A DNA stretch of 64,000 nt from positions 149,656 through 213,655 of the forward strand of contig CACYQB010000005.1 in NCBI GenBank assembly GCA_902776435.1, read 5' to 3'. Shown piece after piece: positions 42,810 through 53,251 of the stretch. Each line of letters begins with the position of its first letter. Position 1 is the stretch's first letter. A program made the translations under genes and the position numbers. Under the pieces are notes generated by a model. That model worked only from the letters and a program-made list of their open reading frames with translations. It ran no database searches and was not told where the DNA came from. The stretch comes from an uncultured Bacteroidales bacterium (GTDB taxonomy: Bacteria > Bacteroidota > Bacteroidia > Bacteroidales > Muribaculaceae).

Positions 42810-42919
42810 CACATAATTTTTTAAGGAATCCGAAAACCAAATAATCATTCGATTCAGTATCAGCAATTTGTTTTAACAATTATATTTAATCGTTTTTATT
42901 AACTAAATTAATTAGCTTT

Positions 42920-44824
42920 ATGAAGAAATTATCAGTACTTTTGGTTGCCGCCGCAGTCGCACTGAGTGCAAGCGCAGGCGTTAACAACCGAATCGTCAAC
43001 AATCCGACGACCAAGGTTAGTGTAAAGGAAATGAAGGCTAAGGCTGGCGAGCGTCAGACTATGAACTTCAAGCGTGGTGCTACCCAGAACTTCACAGGCA
43101 CTCAGCTCAAGGCTATGGACTGGCAGGTTCGTACCACAAACCACGCGCTGAGGGATGGTGCTAACCTCCTTTGGGACTTTGAGGATGAAGCCCAGCTCAA
43201 CGACTGGATGGTGCTTGACAATGATGGCGATGGCTTCGGCTGGACCTATTTCAACATGACCGGTGTAGAGACAGGCCGCATGACCCCTTACAGTGGCGAA
43301 GGCCTTATGGCATCAGCAAGTTATGACAACGAAATGCAAGTGGCTCTGACTCCTGACAACTGGCTGATTTCTCCCGTTGTAACCCTCAACAAGACGTTCT
43401 CGTTCTATGCAGCAGGTCAGGATGCCAGCTATGCAGCTGAAGTATTCGGTGTTTATGTATGCATTGGCGATCCCACCAACATCAACGACTTCGTACAGGT
43501 TGGTAGCGACAGGACCGCAACTGGCAATTACACCAAGTACACCTATGACCTGAGCGCTTACGAAGGTCTGCAGGGTTGCGTTGCCATCCGTCACTACAAT
43601 GTGACTGACATGTTCTGGCTGAACATCGACGACGTCGCCATCAACGGCGATGAGCTTGAACCCGAGCCCGTGGTTCCTGATGTAATCTATGACATCCCCG
43701 AAACTTGCGAGCTTTACACCTTCTATCGCAACTCTGCTTACATCGCTAGCGGTTTCTTCGGCATTTCCAATGGCACCACCGATGGCAAGGTCAATGTAGC
43801 CATTGACGCTGAGAACGGCGAGTGCTACGTTCAGAATCCTTTATGGTATACCGATACCTATAACACCTGGGTAAAGGGTACCTGTGAGGTTACCGAGGAT
43901 GGCATCTTGCTGACTATCCCCGTTGGCCAGTATCTGATGTACTCTGAAGCCTATGGTTATGGCATCCAGCTCTTCTGGGGTAGCACCTATGTATATCAGG
44001 ACGGCTATGATGAGGAGACTGGCGAGCCCTTGTACTATCTGGGCACCGAGGTTGACGAGCGCACCACCGAGATCCAGTACCTGCTGACCGAGAACGGCCT
44101 CTTCCTGATTGGCAGTGAGGGTAACATTAATGCCGAGTTCCCCGAGAACTTCAACTCAACTGGTCTGATGGCCATCTACAGCGACGACCTGAGCTGGATC
44201 AGCAACGAGTTTGCTAACGTTGATGAGGAAGGCAATGCACTGCCCTTCGGTTACATGGTTAACCTGGTTCCCGCCGTTCCCGCTAACCCCACCGCTGATG
44301 AGTGGTATGACTGCGGTGACGAGAGTGGCTTCTCAAAGTTCTACTTCACCTTGCCCACCTTCGACGTTGATGGCAACATGCTCGATCCCGAGTACATCAG
44401 CTACAGCATCTTCGTTGACAACGGTAATGGCCCCGAGCTGTTCACCTTCCCCGCTGTTGATTACACCTATGACCTCTATGAGGACATCACCGAGGTTACC
44501 TATGACCTCTACAGCAGCGCCGTTGACTTCCGCAACTACTACTGCTACTTCTATCGCACCAACGAGCCTGGTTACGAGCCTCTGTTCACCGATGACATCG
44601 GTATCCAGGTTTACTACACCGTTAACGGTGAGAAGAACGCTAGCGACATCGTATGGCTGTATGGTGTACACTCAAGCGTTGACGAGCTCGTAAGCGGCAA
44701 GACCGTTGCTAACGTACGCTACTTCAACGTAGCTGGTCAGGAGATGGCTCAGCCCAACGGCTTGACCATCCAGGTTACCACCTACACCGACGGCACCACC
44801 AGTGCTGCTAAGGTTGTGAAGTAA
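42920..44824 (+). CDS. Secreted adhesin-like protein with choice-of-anchor J domain and VTTY-type C-terminal domain
   Basis: 634 residues. Signal peptide (about 1-19), a cleaved-adhesin/choice-of-anchor J domain (about 80-250) with LLWDFEDEAQLNDW and WLNIDDVAI, then a repeated beta region (about 265-585) similar to the whole protein at 62568-63797. The last about 45 residues (KTVANVRYFNVAGQEMAQ..GLTIQVTTYTDGTT) match those of two other secreted proteins here and may be a sorting or anchoring domain. Strongly biased codons (GCT, AAC, GGC) suggest high expression. Confidence 0.82.
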   Translation: MKKLSVLLVAAAVALSASAGVNNRIVNNPTTKVSVKEMKAKAGERQTMNFKRGATQNFTGTQLKAMDWQVRTTNHALRDGANLLWDFEDEAQLNDWMVLDNDGDGFGWTYFNMTGVETGRMTPYSGEGLMASASYDNEMQVALTPDNWLISPVVTLNKTFSFYAAGQDASYAAEVFGVYVCIGDPTNINDFVQVGSDRTATGNYTKYTYDLSAYEGLQGCVAIRHYNVTDMFWLNIDDVAINGDELEPEPVVPDVIYDIPETCELYTFYRNSAYIASGFFGISNGTTDGKVNVAIDAENGECYVQNPLWYTDTYNTWVKGTCEVTEDGILLTIPVGQYLMYSEAYGYGIQLFWGSTYVYQDGYDEETGEPLYYLGTEVDERTTEIQYLLTENGLFLIGSEGNINAEFPENFNSTGLMAIYSDDLSWISNEFANVDEEGNALPFGYMVNLVPAVPANPTADEWYDCGDESGFSKFYFTLPTFDVDGNMLDPEYISYSIFVDNGNGPELFTFPAVDYTYDLYEDITEVTYDLYSSAVDFRNYYCYFYRTNEPGYEPLFTDDIGIQVYYTVNGEKNASDIVWLYGVHSSVDELVSGKTVANVRYFNVAGQEMAQPNGLTIQVTTYTDGTTSAAKVVK

Positions 44825-44865
44825 GTAACAACTCTATCATTCCGTTTAACAACGGACTGAAAACT

Positions 44866-44893
44866 GTAGAGACGCAAATATTTGCGTCTCTAC
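44866..44893. terminator. Perfect palindrome, likely bidirectional terminator
   Basis: GTAGAGACGCAAAT followed by its exact reverse complement, then CTTGTTTT. It lies 42 bases after the adhesin gene. Confidence 0.6.
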
Positions 44894-44928
44894 TTGTTTT
44901 ATTGACACAATTGCATTAATTTTGTGCT

Positions 44929-45402
44929 ATGGACAAAAATGAAACTTACCGGATGCTTGCCCAGCAGGTCGAGAGCCTGATCGAGGGCGAGAACAACCCC
45001 ACAGGGCAGCTCGCCAACGCAGCCGCCCTGCTCCACGAGACCATGGGCTGGTGGTGGACAGGCTTCTACATGGTTAAGGGCGACACCCTGCAACTCGGTC
45101 CCTTCCAGGGACCCGTCGCATGTTACAGCATCAAGCGTGGCCGTGGTGTGTGCGGCACAGCATGGCACGAGAACCGCACCCTCGTCGTCCCCGACGTGGA
45201 AGAGTTCCCTGGACACATCGCATGCAGCAGCCTGTCGCGCAGCGAGATTGTCGTCCCCCTGCGAGACAACGAGGGCAACGTTCTGGGCGTGCTCGACATC
45301 GACAGCAAGGACCTGGCCACCTTTGACGACGTGGATGCCCACTGGCTCGAGCAGATCGCTCAGATCATCGTCCGCCACGCCCTCTGCAACCAAGAAAACT
45401 GA
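44929..45402 (+). CDS. msrC: Free methionine-R-sulfoxide reductase, GAF type
   Basis: 157 residues, one GAF domain. It reduces free methionine-R-sulfoxide. The three conserved cysteines are visible in GPVACYSIKRGRGVCG and HIACSSLSRSE. WWWTGFYMVKGDTLQLGPFQG is the usual substrate-pocket region. Only 26 bases separate it from rarA. Confidence 0.92.
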   Translation: MDKNETYRMLAQQVESLIEGENNPTGQLANAAALLHETMGWWWTGFYMVKGDTLQLGPFQGPVACYSIKRGRGVCGTAWHENRTLVVPDVEEFPGHIACSSLSRSEIVVPLRDNEGNVLGVLDIDSKDLATFDDVDAHWLEQIAQIIVRHALCNQEN

Positions 45403-45428
45403 CAACAACTAACAACTGACAGCAACAA

Positions 45429-46733
45429 ATGACCTACGAACCTCTTGCCGAGCGATTGCGGCCACGCTCGCTTGATGACTACATCGGACAGCGCCACCTC
45501 GTGGGCAAGGGCGCTGTAATCCGCCGCATGATAGAGAGCGGCAACATTTCCTCTTTTATCCTGTGGGGACCGCCAGGCGTGGGCAAGACCACACTGGCCC
45601 GCATCATCGCCGAGCAGACCCAGGTGCCCTTCTACACGTTGTCGGCTGTGACATCGGGCGTCAAGGACGTGCGCGAGGTGCTTGACCGCTGTCGGGCCGA
45701 TGCGCGTAGCGTTTTCTCCAAGGGGCGCCCCATCCTGTTCATCGACGAGATCCACCGCTTCAACAAGTCCCAGCAGGATTCCCTGTTGGGCGCTGTGGAG
45801 CGCGGCACAGTCACGCTCATCGGGGCAACGACCGAGAATCCCTCCTTCGAGGTGATACGCCCGCTGTTATCGCGTGCCCAGGTCTATGTCCTCAATCCGC
45901 TGGACCGCGAAGACCTGCTTCAGTTGCTGGACCACGCCATCAAGACCGACAAGATGTTCCAGGGGCGCGAAATACGCATCGAACAGACCGAGGCCCTCTT
46001 GCGTTTTGCCGGCGGCGACGCCCGCAAACTGCTCAACATCCTCGACCTGATCATGCAGTCACTCCAGGAGGGCGAACCCTTTGTCGTCACCGACGACATC
46101 GTCACCGACCGCCTGCAGCAGAATCCGCTCGCGTTCGACAAGGGGGGAGAGATGCACTACGACATCATCTCGGCCTTCATCAAGTGCATCCGCGGCAGCG
46201 ACCCTGACGCGGCGGTCTATTGGCTCGCACGGCTCATCGCTGGCGGTGAGGACCCCAAGTTCATCGCACGTCGTCTGTGCATCCTGGCGGCCGAAGACAT
46301 CGGCCTTGCCAATCCCAATGCGCTGCTACTGGCCAACGCCACGTTTGACATCATCAACAAGATAGGCTGGCCCGAGGGCCGTATCCCCTTGAGCGAGTGT
46401 GCCATCTACCTTGCCACCAGTGCCAAGAGCAACAGCGCCTACCTCGCCATCGACGACGCCCTGGCCCTCGTTAATGAAACTGGCAACGCACCCGTGCCAC
46501 TGCACCTGCGCAACGCCCCTACGGGCCTGATGCAGCAGCTGGGCTACGGCAAGGACTATAAGTACGCCCACGATTTCCCGGGCCACTTCGTTAACCAACA
46601 GTACATGCCCGAGGAACTCAACCACCCGCAACTGTGGCATCCGCAGGACAATCCCGCCGAGAACCAGATGGCAGCCCGGCAGCAGAGCCGTTGGGGCAAC
46701 AATGCTGGCCACGGTCCCAATAAAAAAGATTAA
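45429..46733 (+). CDS. rarA: Replication-associated recombination protein A (RarA/MgsA)
   Basis: 434 residues, AAA+ ATPase acting at stalled replication forks. Walker [13 protein letters not shown], Walker [12 protein letters not shown], sensor region [11 protein letters not shown], and the C-terminal tetramerisation part with [13 protein letters not shown] and [10 protein letters not shown]. Length as in the family. Confidence 0.96.
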   Translation: MTYEPLAERLRPRSLDDYIGQRHLVGKGAVIRRMIESGNISSFILWGPPGVGKTTLARIIAEQTQVPFYTLSAVTSGVKDVREVLDRCRADARSVFSKGRPILFIDEIHRFNKSQQDSLLGAVERGTVTLIGATTENPSFEVIRPLLSRAQVYVLNPLDREDLLQLLDHAIKTDKMFQGREIRIEQTEALLRFAGGDARKLLNILDLIMQSLQEGEPFVVTDDIVTDRLQQNPLAFDKGGEMHYDIISAFIKCIRGSDPDAAVYWLARLIAGGEDPKFIARRLCILAAEDIGLANPNALLLANATFDIINKIGWPEGRIPLSECAIYLATSAKSNSAYLAIDDALALVNETGNAPVPLHLRNAPTGLMQQLGYGKDYKYAHDFPGHFVNQQYMPEELNHPQLWHPQDNPAENQMAARQQSRWGNNAGHGPNKKD

Positions 46734-46766
46734 ACTATCACTTTAAAATAGATTTCGCATAACGCT

Positions 46767-47147
46767 ATGGCTAAGAGTAATAAGTTAGGAAAAGATGGCG
46801 AGCAGGCCGCTTGTGAGTTTCTCATTGCTCAAGGCTATACCGTGCGCGAAACCAATTGGCGCCTAGGGCACCTCGAAATCGACATTGTCGCCCAAGAACC
46901 CTCGGCCCGCAAGCTCCACATTGTCGAGGTCAAGACGCGCACTAGCAGCGAGCACTACGATCCCACGAGGGCCATCACTCGCGCCAAGATACGCAACCTG
47001 GTCAATGCGGCCGGTGGCTACATCAGCCTCTACCAGCTCCCGATGGCTGTACAATACGATCTCATGATTATCACGGGCACAGCGCCCGATTTCCATATCC
47101 AATTCATCCCCAACGCGTTCCAGCCGCCGCTGCGCACCATCCGCTAA
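46767..47147 (+). CDS. YraN family (UPF0102) protein
   Basis: 126 residues of the PD-(D/E)XK-like fold: GEQAACEFLIAQGYTVRETNWR, HLEIDIVAQE and HIVEVKTRTS carry the E, D and ExK residues. Function is unproven in the family. Follows rarA by 33 bases. Confidence 0.92.
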   Translation: MAKSNKLGKDGEQAACEFLIAQGYTVRETNWRLGHLEIDIVAQEPSARKLHIVEVKTRTSSEHYDPTRAITRAKIRNLVNAAGGYISLYQLPMAVQYDLMIITGTAPDFHIQFIPNAFQPPLRTIR

Positions 47148-47156
47148 GCAGGCAGG

Positions 47157-50048
47157 CTACTTGCTGCCGTTACCATTGCCGCTGCGGGCTTGAGTGGGCG
47201 TCATGCCGTAGTGCTGGCGGAACACGCGCGAGAAGTAAGCCATATCGGCAAAGCCGCAACTCTCGGCAATATCACCAATCAGCATTTCGGGATGATTCTG
47301 CAGCAAGGTCATCGCTTTCTCCATGCGCAGTTGCATGACATAGGCCGCCACATTCTTTCCTGTCATGGCCATCACCTTGCGACGCAACGCGCTCTCGCCC
47401 ATCTTGAAGGACAAAGCCAACTTATCATAGTCCAACTTCAAGGCGCCACTGGCAATCTGCTCGTTCACGAGTTCGCCAAAGCGCCTCAGGAAATCGTCAT
47501 CGACCTCTCGGCCCGAGCCAGCCTGCGACACAGCACCATCGCCATAGCTGGATTCACTTAAAGTATCACTATAGAACTTGCTTAATATCTCTCTGTTCTT
47601 CAACAATCTGACAACCCATTCTATCAACTCATCCTGAGCAAACGGCTTAACCAGATAGGCATCGGCACCGGCCTGAATGCCTTGCACGCGTTCGTCCTTG
47701 CTGGTGCGGGCACTAAGCATGATAACGGGGATGTGGCACAGTTGGCGCGAAGCGCGGATGCGTCGGCACAGTTCCAGGCCGTTCATGATGGGCATCTTCA
47801 CGTCGGTAATGATCAAATCCGGCTCCAATTCCATGGCTCGAGCCAATCCTTGCTCGCCATCCGAAGCAAAATACACGGCGAACCAGTCATCGAGCACGTT
47901 GCCCACCAGATGAGCCACATCGGTATGGTCCTCGACCACGAGCACGACAGGAAGATTCTTGTCATTACGGACGGGAGCCTGCTTCTTTTCTCTCTTCTGG
48001 GTAAGTTCCTTGATTTTGTGCTTGATTGTCGGGGGAACAATGACTTCAGCGCGTTTCTTGACTCCTCCCTCCTGTTTGCAAGGCAATGTCACGGTAAATA
48101 CCGAGCCCTGATCCTTCTGGCTATCAACGGCGACCGAGCCGCCTAACGCCATGGTCATATCCCTGACGACAGTCAGTCCGATACCCACGCCGTCAATGAT
48201 CTGCTCGGCCATGGCACCACGGAAGAATGCCTCGAACACATGGGGCAGATCGGTTTGGGAGATACCCATTCCGTTATCGGCCACGCGGATAATGAGATTG
48301 CCGCCCTCTTCACGCAGGGTCACCGTAATCTTACTGAAGTCCTTGCTGTAATAGATGGCATTCTCAATGATGTTACCGACGATGGTACTCAGATAGTTAG
48401 GCAACGTCTCCACCTCAATGCTCTTCTCCCGCGAGACAAAGGTGAACTCAATGTGACGGCCCAGGCACTGCTCACGGTAACTCTCGATGACCATGCGGAT
48501 AAAAGGCACGGCATCGGTCTTGACCCAATCGGGATTGCTGATGGCACTGCGCACGCCGCCCACCTCAAGGATACGGTCAACCAGTTCAAGAAGATTATTT
48601 CCTTGGCGCTCAATGATTTCCATATTTTCAAGAGCTTCTGATGGCAACGGTGACGATGATTTTTTGTCTCTTTCACTGAGGTTGTCGATGGCGCCCATAA
48701 TGGCGGTCAAGGGAGTGCGCAGGCGGTGCACGACGTTGGTAAAGAAGAGCGAGCGGGTCTCCTCAATCTGGCGCATCACCCGCTGGGAACGGGAACGTAC
48801 CCGCATGGCGTAGATCAATGCAGCGATAATGGCGCCTGCCATGAGCGTGAGCAACACACCTAGCAAGCCCATCGCGTTACGCATGCGCTTGAGGCGTGTA
48901 ATGTCACTGTTGAGCACACTCATCTCACCGCTTTTACGTCCATTCTGATAAGCGATGCGCTGAGCACGCATTTCATCACTCTTTTTCATGCCGAAGATGC
49001 TGTCATACAGCGCGGTTCCATCGACATAATATTGCAAAGCTCCCTGGGAATCGCCCCGCAGCAACATCAATTCATAGTGAATCATATCGGCTTGGCCAAT
49101 AAGCTGTTTGCTTCCGATGCGGCGAGCATTCTCCTCGGCCTCACGAAGATAGGCCTCGGCCTCATCCTCCTCGCCCAGCAAGATATGGACGTGAGCCAGT
49201 GAAAGACACGGTTTCACCCATTGCCAGACGTCACCGATTTCCTTGAGTTTGTCATAGGCGATATTGTATTCCTTGATGGCATGGGAGAAGCGTTTCTCGG
49301 CCTCATAGAGTTCGCCATAATGCATGTGGCACAAGGCAATGCTTTTTGCAGAGCCCGCAATCTGGCTGAATTCCATAGATTTGCGGTAATAATACCATGC
49401 CGAGTCAAGGTATCCCTGGGCGATCTTGACCTGTCCCAGGTCCATGCAGTTGACCGCCCTACCCAGGCTACGGTCCAATTTCTCTTCCATCCCGAGTGCC
49501 CGGTGCAGCACACTATCGGCAGCGACAAAGTTGCACAGGTCGATCTCGACATTGCCGATGCCGTTAAGCACCGCCGCTTCGGCCCTTATAGCCCGTTCGC
49601 TCGTGCGATTACTGACTTCTTCTATCAAGTGTAATGCCTGGTAATAGCAGCCATTGGAGGCACTCATCTCGCCCAGCCGGCGATTGACGTCTCCGATGCT
49701 CGACAGCGCCAGGACCATCTCAATGGTATCCTCATGTTCGGTCGCCAAGTCCAGCCCGTGATTGAGAACGGCTATCGCTTCGCCAAACCTGGCCAGCTGG
49801 CGCAAACGGCGTCCCTGGTACCTCAGAGCCATGATCTCGCGGACGGCATCGTCCTGTTTATGGGCCTCATCGACTATTGCCGCCAATGAATCGACGTCCT
49901 TCACACTCGACAACAGGCTGTCAGTCGCAAGGCGCCGGGCGTCTTCGGCCGCGCCGCCAGTTCCACGGCTGCCGCATGAAGCGAACATCGCCATGACAAC
50001 ACACACGACGACAACTAAGTGCCAGTTACAATATTTTATGTGATTCAT
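47157..50048 (-). CDS. Hybrid two-component regulator with TPR sensor, kinase, receiver and AraC domains
   Basis: 963 residues from ATG 50048 (973 from 50078). N-terminal lipobox-like signal (FASC), TPR-like repeats (about 60-370), one membrane helix (about 390-420), histidine kinase with NVVHRLRTPLTAI, NIIENAIYY and ADNGMGIS, a receiver with phospho-Asp in LIITDVKMP, and an AraC-type HTH (about 865-960). It senses outside or in the periplasm and binds DNA itself. Unlike SusR-like regulators it has TPRs rather than beta-propellers. The His box has VHRLRTPL where SHELRTPL is usual. Confidence 0.93.
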   Translation of the reverse strand: MNHIKYCNWHLVVVVCVVMAMFASCGSRGTGGAAEDARRLATDSLLSSVKDVDSLAAIVDEAHKQDDAVREIMALRYQGRRLRQLARFGEAIAVLNHGLDLATEHEDTIEMVLALSSIGDVNRRLGEMSASNGCYYQALHLIEEVSNRTSERAIRAEAAVLNGIGNVEIDLCNFVAADSVLHRALGMEEKLDRSLGRAVNCMDLGQVKIAQGYLDSAWYYYRKSMEFSQIAGSAKSIALCHMHYGELYEAEKRFSHAIKEYNIAYDKLKEIGDVWQWVKPCLSLAHVHILLGEEDEAEAYLREAEENARRIGSKQLIGQADMIHYELMLLRGDSQGALQYYVDGTALYDSIFGMKKSDEMRAQRIAYQNGRKSGEMSVLNSDITRLKRMRNAMGLLGVLLTLMAGAIIAALIYAMRVRSRSQRVMRQIEETRSLFFTNVVHRLRTPLTAIMGAIDNLSERDKKSSSPLPSEALENMEIIERQGNNLLELVDRILEVGGVRSAISNPDWVKTDAVPFIRMVIESYREQCLGRHIEFTFVSREKSIEVETLPNYLSTIVGNIIENAIYYSKDFSKITVTLREEGGNLIIRVADNGMGISQTDLPHVFEAFFRGAMAEQIIDGVGIGLTVVRDMTMALGGSVAVDSQKDQGSVFTVTLPCKQEGGVKKRAEVIVPPTIKHKIKELTQKREKKQAPVRNDKNLPVVLVVEDHTDVAHLVGNVLDDWFAVYFASDGEQGLARAMELEPDLIITDVKMPIMNGLELCRRIRASRQLCHIPVIMLSARTSKDERVQGIQAGADAYLVKPFAQDELIEWVVRLLKNREILSKFYSDTLSESSYGDGAVSQAGSGREVDDDFLRRFGELVNEQIASGALKLDYDKLALSFKMGESALRRKVMAMTGKNVAAYVMQLRMEKAMTLLQNHPEMLIGDIAESCGFADMAYFSRVFRQHYGMTPTQARSGNGNGSK

Positions 50049-50287
50049 AGGTAAGCAATCAACATGAGTTTTATTCATTCAACTAATGAATGTCGCAAAA
50101 ATACACAAAATCCCCGAGGACAAGCGAAATAAAGAGGACAAAATCCCCCAAAAACGAGGATATCGCCTACTTTCGACCGTTTTCAGTAGCCCTTCATGAC
50201 TATTATTGGCCACATCGCCGAGCGTGTTTTTTCACGACAGGACTTCATTTTTTGGCACCGAGCGGCGCCATTTCCAATTAAAATATG

Positions 50288-50295
50288 TAACTTTG
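50288..50295 (+). promoter_or_regulatory. -7 box TAACTTTG
   Basis: Lies 12 bases before ATG 50307 and supports that start over any upstream one. Confidence 0.65.
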
Positions 50296-50306
50296 CCGTT
50301 TGTATT

Positions 50307-50846
50307 ATGGAACAAGAGCCTAAAAAGAGTATCTACAAGTGTGCCGCTGAATGGGGACTGCCCTTCGGCCTGTACTTGTCGTGCATGGGAGTGGCATCGA
50401 TTTTTGCGGACTACTTTGCGCCGCTGTCCGTCCTTTTCATGGTGCTGCTGTTAGCGACGCCCGCGGTCGTGTATTACTTCCAGCGCCGCAAGTTCATCGA
50501 GGACGACGGATTCACCGAGTATGCCGCATTGTGGATGCTGGGCATCCTGCTGTTCATCCTCGGAGCGGTCATCGCCAGTTTCATCATCTACCTGGTGCTG
50601 CAATATGGCAGGCCCAACTTCATGTATGATCAGGCCCAGGCCGTTATCGACGCCTACAGCAAGATACCGCAGATGAAGGACAGCGAGTTGCTGCACGTGA
50701 TACGCCGCATGGTTGACGAGAATCTGCTGCCCACGCCCATCGAGGCGGTCTTCAACGCCTTCTGGTTCGTGTCCTTCTTTGGCTCTCTGTCCAGTGCCGT
50801 CACAGCGCTCATCGCGCAACGGCGGCTGAAGGGTAAACATCAGTAG
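50307..50846 (+). CDS. DUF4199-type membrane protein
   Basis: 179 residues with four membrane segments and the pattern CAAEWGLPFGLYLS, YYFQRRKFIEDDGFTEYAALW, resembling the DUF4199 family often placed before a dolichol-phosphate-mannose-type glycosyltransferase in Bacteroidetes. That gene follows here after 56 bases. Function unknown. Confidence 0.82.
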   Translation: MEQEPKKSIYKCAAEWGLPFGLYLSCMGVASIFADYFAPLSVLFMVLLLATPAVVYYFQRRKFIEDDGFTEYAALWMLGILLFILGAVIASFIIYLVLQYGRPNFMYDQAQAVIDAYSKIPQMKDSELLHVIRRMVDENLLPTPIEAVFNAFWFVSFFGSLSSAVTALIAQRRLKGKHQ

Positions 50847-50902
50847 TAGCTCATCAAACCCGTTTCACACAATCTCAAGAAAAAAGATAGAATTTTATTG
50901 AT

Positions 50903-51946
50903 ATGGACATTTCAGTAGTTGTACCTCTTTATAATGAAGCCGAATCGCTGCCCGAACTGGCGGAGTGGATCGAGCGTGTCATGGACGAGAACCATTTTTC
51001 TTACGAGGTGCTCTTCATCGACGATGGTAGCACCGATGGTTCGTGGAAGGTCATCAAGGAACTGAGCGGCAGGAACCCCAGGCTGAAGGGTATCTCCTTC
51101 CGCCGCAATTACGGCAAATCGCCGGCGCTGAACACTGGATTTGAGCGCGCCCAGGGTGACGTCATCATCACCATGGACGCCGACCTGCAGGACAGCCCTG
51201 ACGAAATTCCGGAACTCTACCGCATGATCACCCGCGACGGTTATGACCTGGTGAGCGGCTGGAAAAAGAAACGCTACGACCCGCTGAGCAAGACCATTCC
51301 CACCAAACTGTTCAACGCCACGGCGCGTCGCGTGAGCGGCATCCACAACCTGCATGACTTCAACTGCGGCCTCAAAGCCTACCGCAGGGAGGTAGTCAAG
51401 CACATCGAGGTCTATGGCGACATGCACCGCTATGTGCCTTATCTGGCCAAGAATGCGGGTTTCAACCGCATCGGCGAGAAGGAGGTGAAGCACCGCGCCC
51501 GCAAGTATGGCACGACCAAGTTCGGTCTCGACCGCTTTGTCAACGGCTACCTGGACCTGCTGACACTGTGGTTCCAGGCCAAGTTCGGTGTCAAACCGAT
51601 GCATTTCTTCGGACTGTTGGGCAGCCTGATGTTCCTGTTGGGTTTCATCGCTGTCATCGTCGTGGGAGCCCTCAAGCTCTACAACATGTACAGCGGCAAC
51701 AGCTACCGGCTTGTTACCGAATCCCCCTACTTCTACCTCTCGCTCACATCGATGATCCTGGGTACCCAGTTGTTCCTGACGGGTTTCCTGGGCGAACTCA
51801 TCATCCGTCACAGCAACGACCGCAACCATTACGAGATCGGTGAAGAGACCAGTAATGCCCCTGCCCTCAAGGCTCCACGCCATGACAATGACCTTCCCGA
51901 CGCTGTGAAGGTCGAGAGCAAAGCAACCACCCTTGACGCCCAATGA
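50903..51946 (+). CDS. Glycosyltransferase family 2, polyprenyl-phosphate type with membrane tail
   Basis: 347 residues. GT2 domain with VVPLYNEAESLPEL, ITMDADLQDSPDEIP (DxD) and FNCGLKAYRREV, followed by two membrane helices (about 235-260 and 275-300). The architecture matches DPM1/GtrB-like enzymes that load a sugar on an undecaprenyl or dolichol carrier. The last bases overlap the next start by four (ATGA). Confidence 0.92.
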   Translation: MDISVVVPLYNEAESLPELAEWIERVMDENHFSYEVLFIDDGSTDGSWKVIKELSGRNPRLKGISFRRNYGKSPALNTGFERAQGDVIITMDADLQDSPDEIPELYRMITRDGYDLVSGWKKKRYDPLSKTIPTKLFNATARRVSGIHNLHDFNCGLKAYRREVVKHIEVYGDMHRYVPYLAKNAGFNRIGEKEVKHRARKYGTTKFGLDRFVNGYLDLLTLWFQAKFGVKPMHFFGLLGSLMFLLGFIAVIVVGALKLYNMYSGNSYRLVTESPYFYLSLTSMILGTQLFLTGFLGELIIRHSNDRNHYEIGEETSNAPALKAPRHDNDLPDAVKVESKATTLDAQ

Positions 51947-52833
51947 GCCGACAGCTACACATCGACAACACCTTCAAGGGGCCGCTTCTCCTGATGGTTC
52001 TCTGCCTGTTCATCGGGCTGGGCGCTCTTGCCCAGCAGCCTGACAAGCGCCATGTGACGCCCGTCAAGCCCGAGACCAATCAGGTGAAACCACCGCCCAA
52101 GGGCACCGACGAGAAAATCATCCAGCAATACATCAGCGGTGACAGTGCTGCTGCCGTGGCCGAAGCCCGCAAAGACTCGTTGCGCCGTGTCTATAAGCAC
52201 TACCCCTTGTTGACCGATTTCTCGGTCGGACTTAACTTTGCCGAACCGCTGTTCATGATTTTCGGCCAGTCCTACGGCAATGTCGATGTGAATGCCACCC
52301 TGAACATGTGGAACCGTCTGCAACCCACGATAGAGTTAGGCTTGGGATGGGCCAACTCCTCCCCCGAGGACGAGGACTTCTCCTACAAGTGCAAGCCCTC
52401 TCCCTATTTCAAGGTGGGCGTCAATTACAACTTCATGTTCAAGAACAGCCCTGATTATCAAGCCCTTTTCGGATTGAGGTTAGGTTATAGCCCCTTCAGC
52501 TACGACATCACCTATACCATCTCCAGTGCCAATTATCAGAACGTTTCCGGCCAAAGCTCCTACGCCTTGTGGGGTGAAGCAGGTATCGGCCTCAAGGTCA
52601 AGCTATGGGACCGCCTGTCGATGGGATGGATGGCACGCTACCACGGCATCTTCAACTACGGCAAGAGCGAGGACTCATCTCCCTGGTTTGTACCAGGTTA
52701 CGGCCCGCGTACCGGATCCCTGGGCTTCTCGTTTAGCATATATTACACGCTTCCCATCCGCACCAAGGCCAAGCCAGCCATCAGCCCAGATGAGGCCATC
52801 ACAACAAATAACCAGAACCCAAATCGGCTATGA
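51943..52833 (+). CDS. Outer-membrane beta-barrel protein (DUF6048-like)
   Basis: 296 residues: hydrophobic signal (LLMVLCLFIGLGALAQ), a Pro/Lys-rich linker, then beta strands (YPLLTDFSVGLNFAEPLF, GLRLGYSPFSYDITYTI, LGFSFSIYYTLPIR). Looks like the DUF6048 barrel family of Bacteroidetes. Coupled to the glycosyltransferase upstream (ATGA) and to a short basic gene downstream (ATGA). Confidence 0.8.
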   Translation: MSRQLHIDNTFKGPLLLMVLCLFIGLGALAQQPDKRHVTPVKPETNQVKPPPKGTDEKIIQQYISGDSAAAVAEARKDSLRRVYKHYPLLTDFSVGLNFAEPLFMIFGQSYGNVDVNATLNMWNRLQPTIELGLGWANSSPEDEDFSYKCKPSPYFKVGVNYNFMFKNSPDYQALFGLRLGYSPFSYDITYTISSANYQNVSGQSSYALWGEAGIGLKVKLWDRLSMGWMARYHGIFNYGKSEDSSPWFVPGYGPRTGSLGFSFSIYYTLPIRTKAKPAISPDEAITTNNQNPNRL

Positions 52834-52967
52834 TCAAGAAGTCAACACGTATCAACCGTCCCAGTGCCCGCATTCCGCGACTTGTGCCGCCCGTCAGGCC
52901 TGACTGGTTCAAGCGCTTCAGGCAACTTGCGGCCCTTGCCGACAAACATTTCAAGATTAAATCTTGA
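52830..52967 (+). CDS. Short basic protein, 45 aa, coupled to the barrel gene
   Basis: ATG overlaps the stop of the preceding gene (ATGA). The 45 residues are basic, starting MIKKSTRINRPSARIPRL and containing DWFKRFRQ. The coupling and sensible composition suggest a real small gene of the operon, but no family is recognised. Confidence 0.5.
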   Translation: MIKKSTRINRPSARIPRLVPPVRPDWFKRFRQLAALADKHFKIKS

Positions 52968-53251
52968 TACGGACTTCCCTACCTTTTTAAGGTGGAGAAA
53001 TAATTTTATTGACAATTTTCATCGATTTTTGAAAAAAATTTTGTCAGTTCAAAAAAAGTTCGTAATATTGTACTCTGAAAAGCGGGAGAATTACGGCCTT
53101 TTGCTAGAAATCTCCTCATTTTCAACTATTTAATAGCAATAATATATGCCTTCCATTCTATTGAATGGCAGAGGTTAAACCCAATAGTAAAGAAACAACA
53201 AAACAAAAAATATTAATTAACATTATTACTAACATTTTAACTCATTTAATT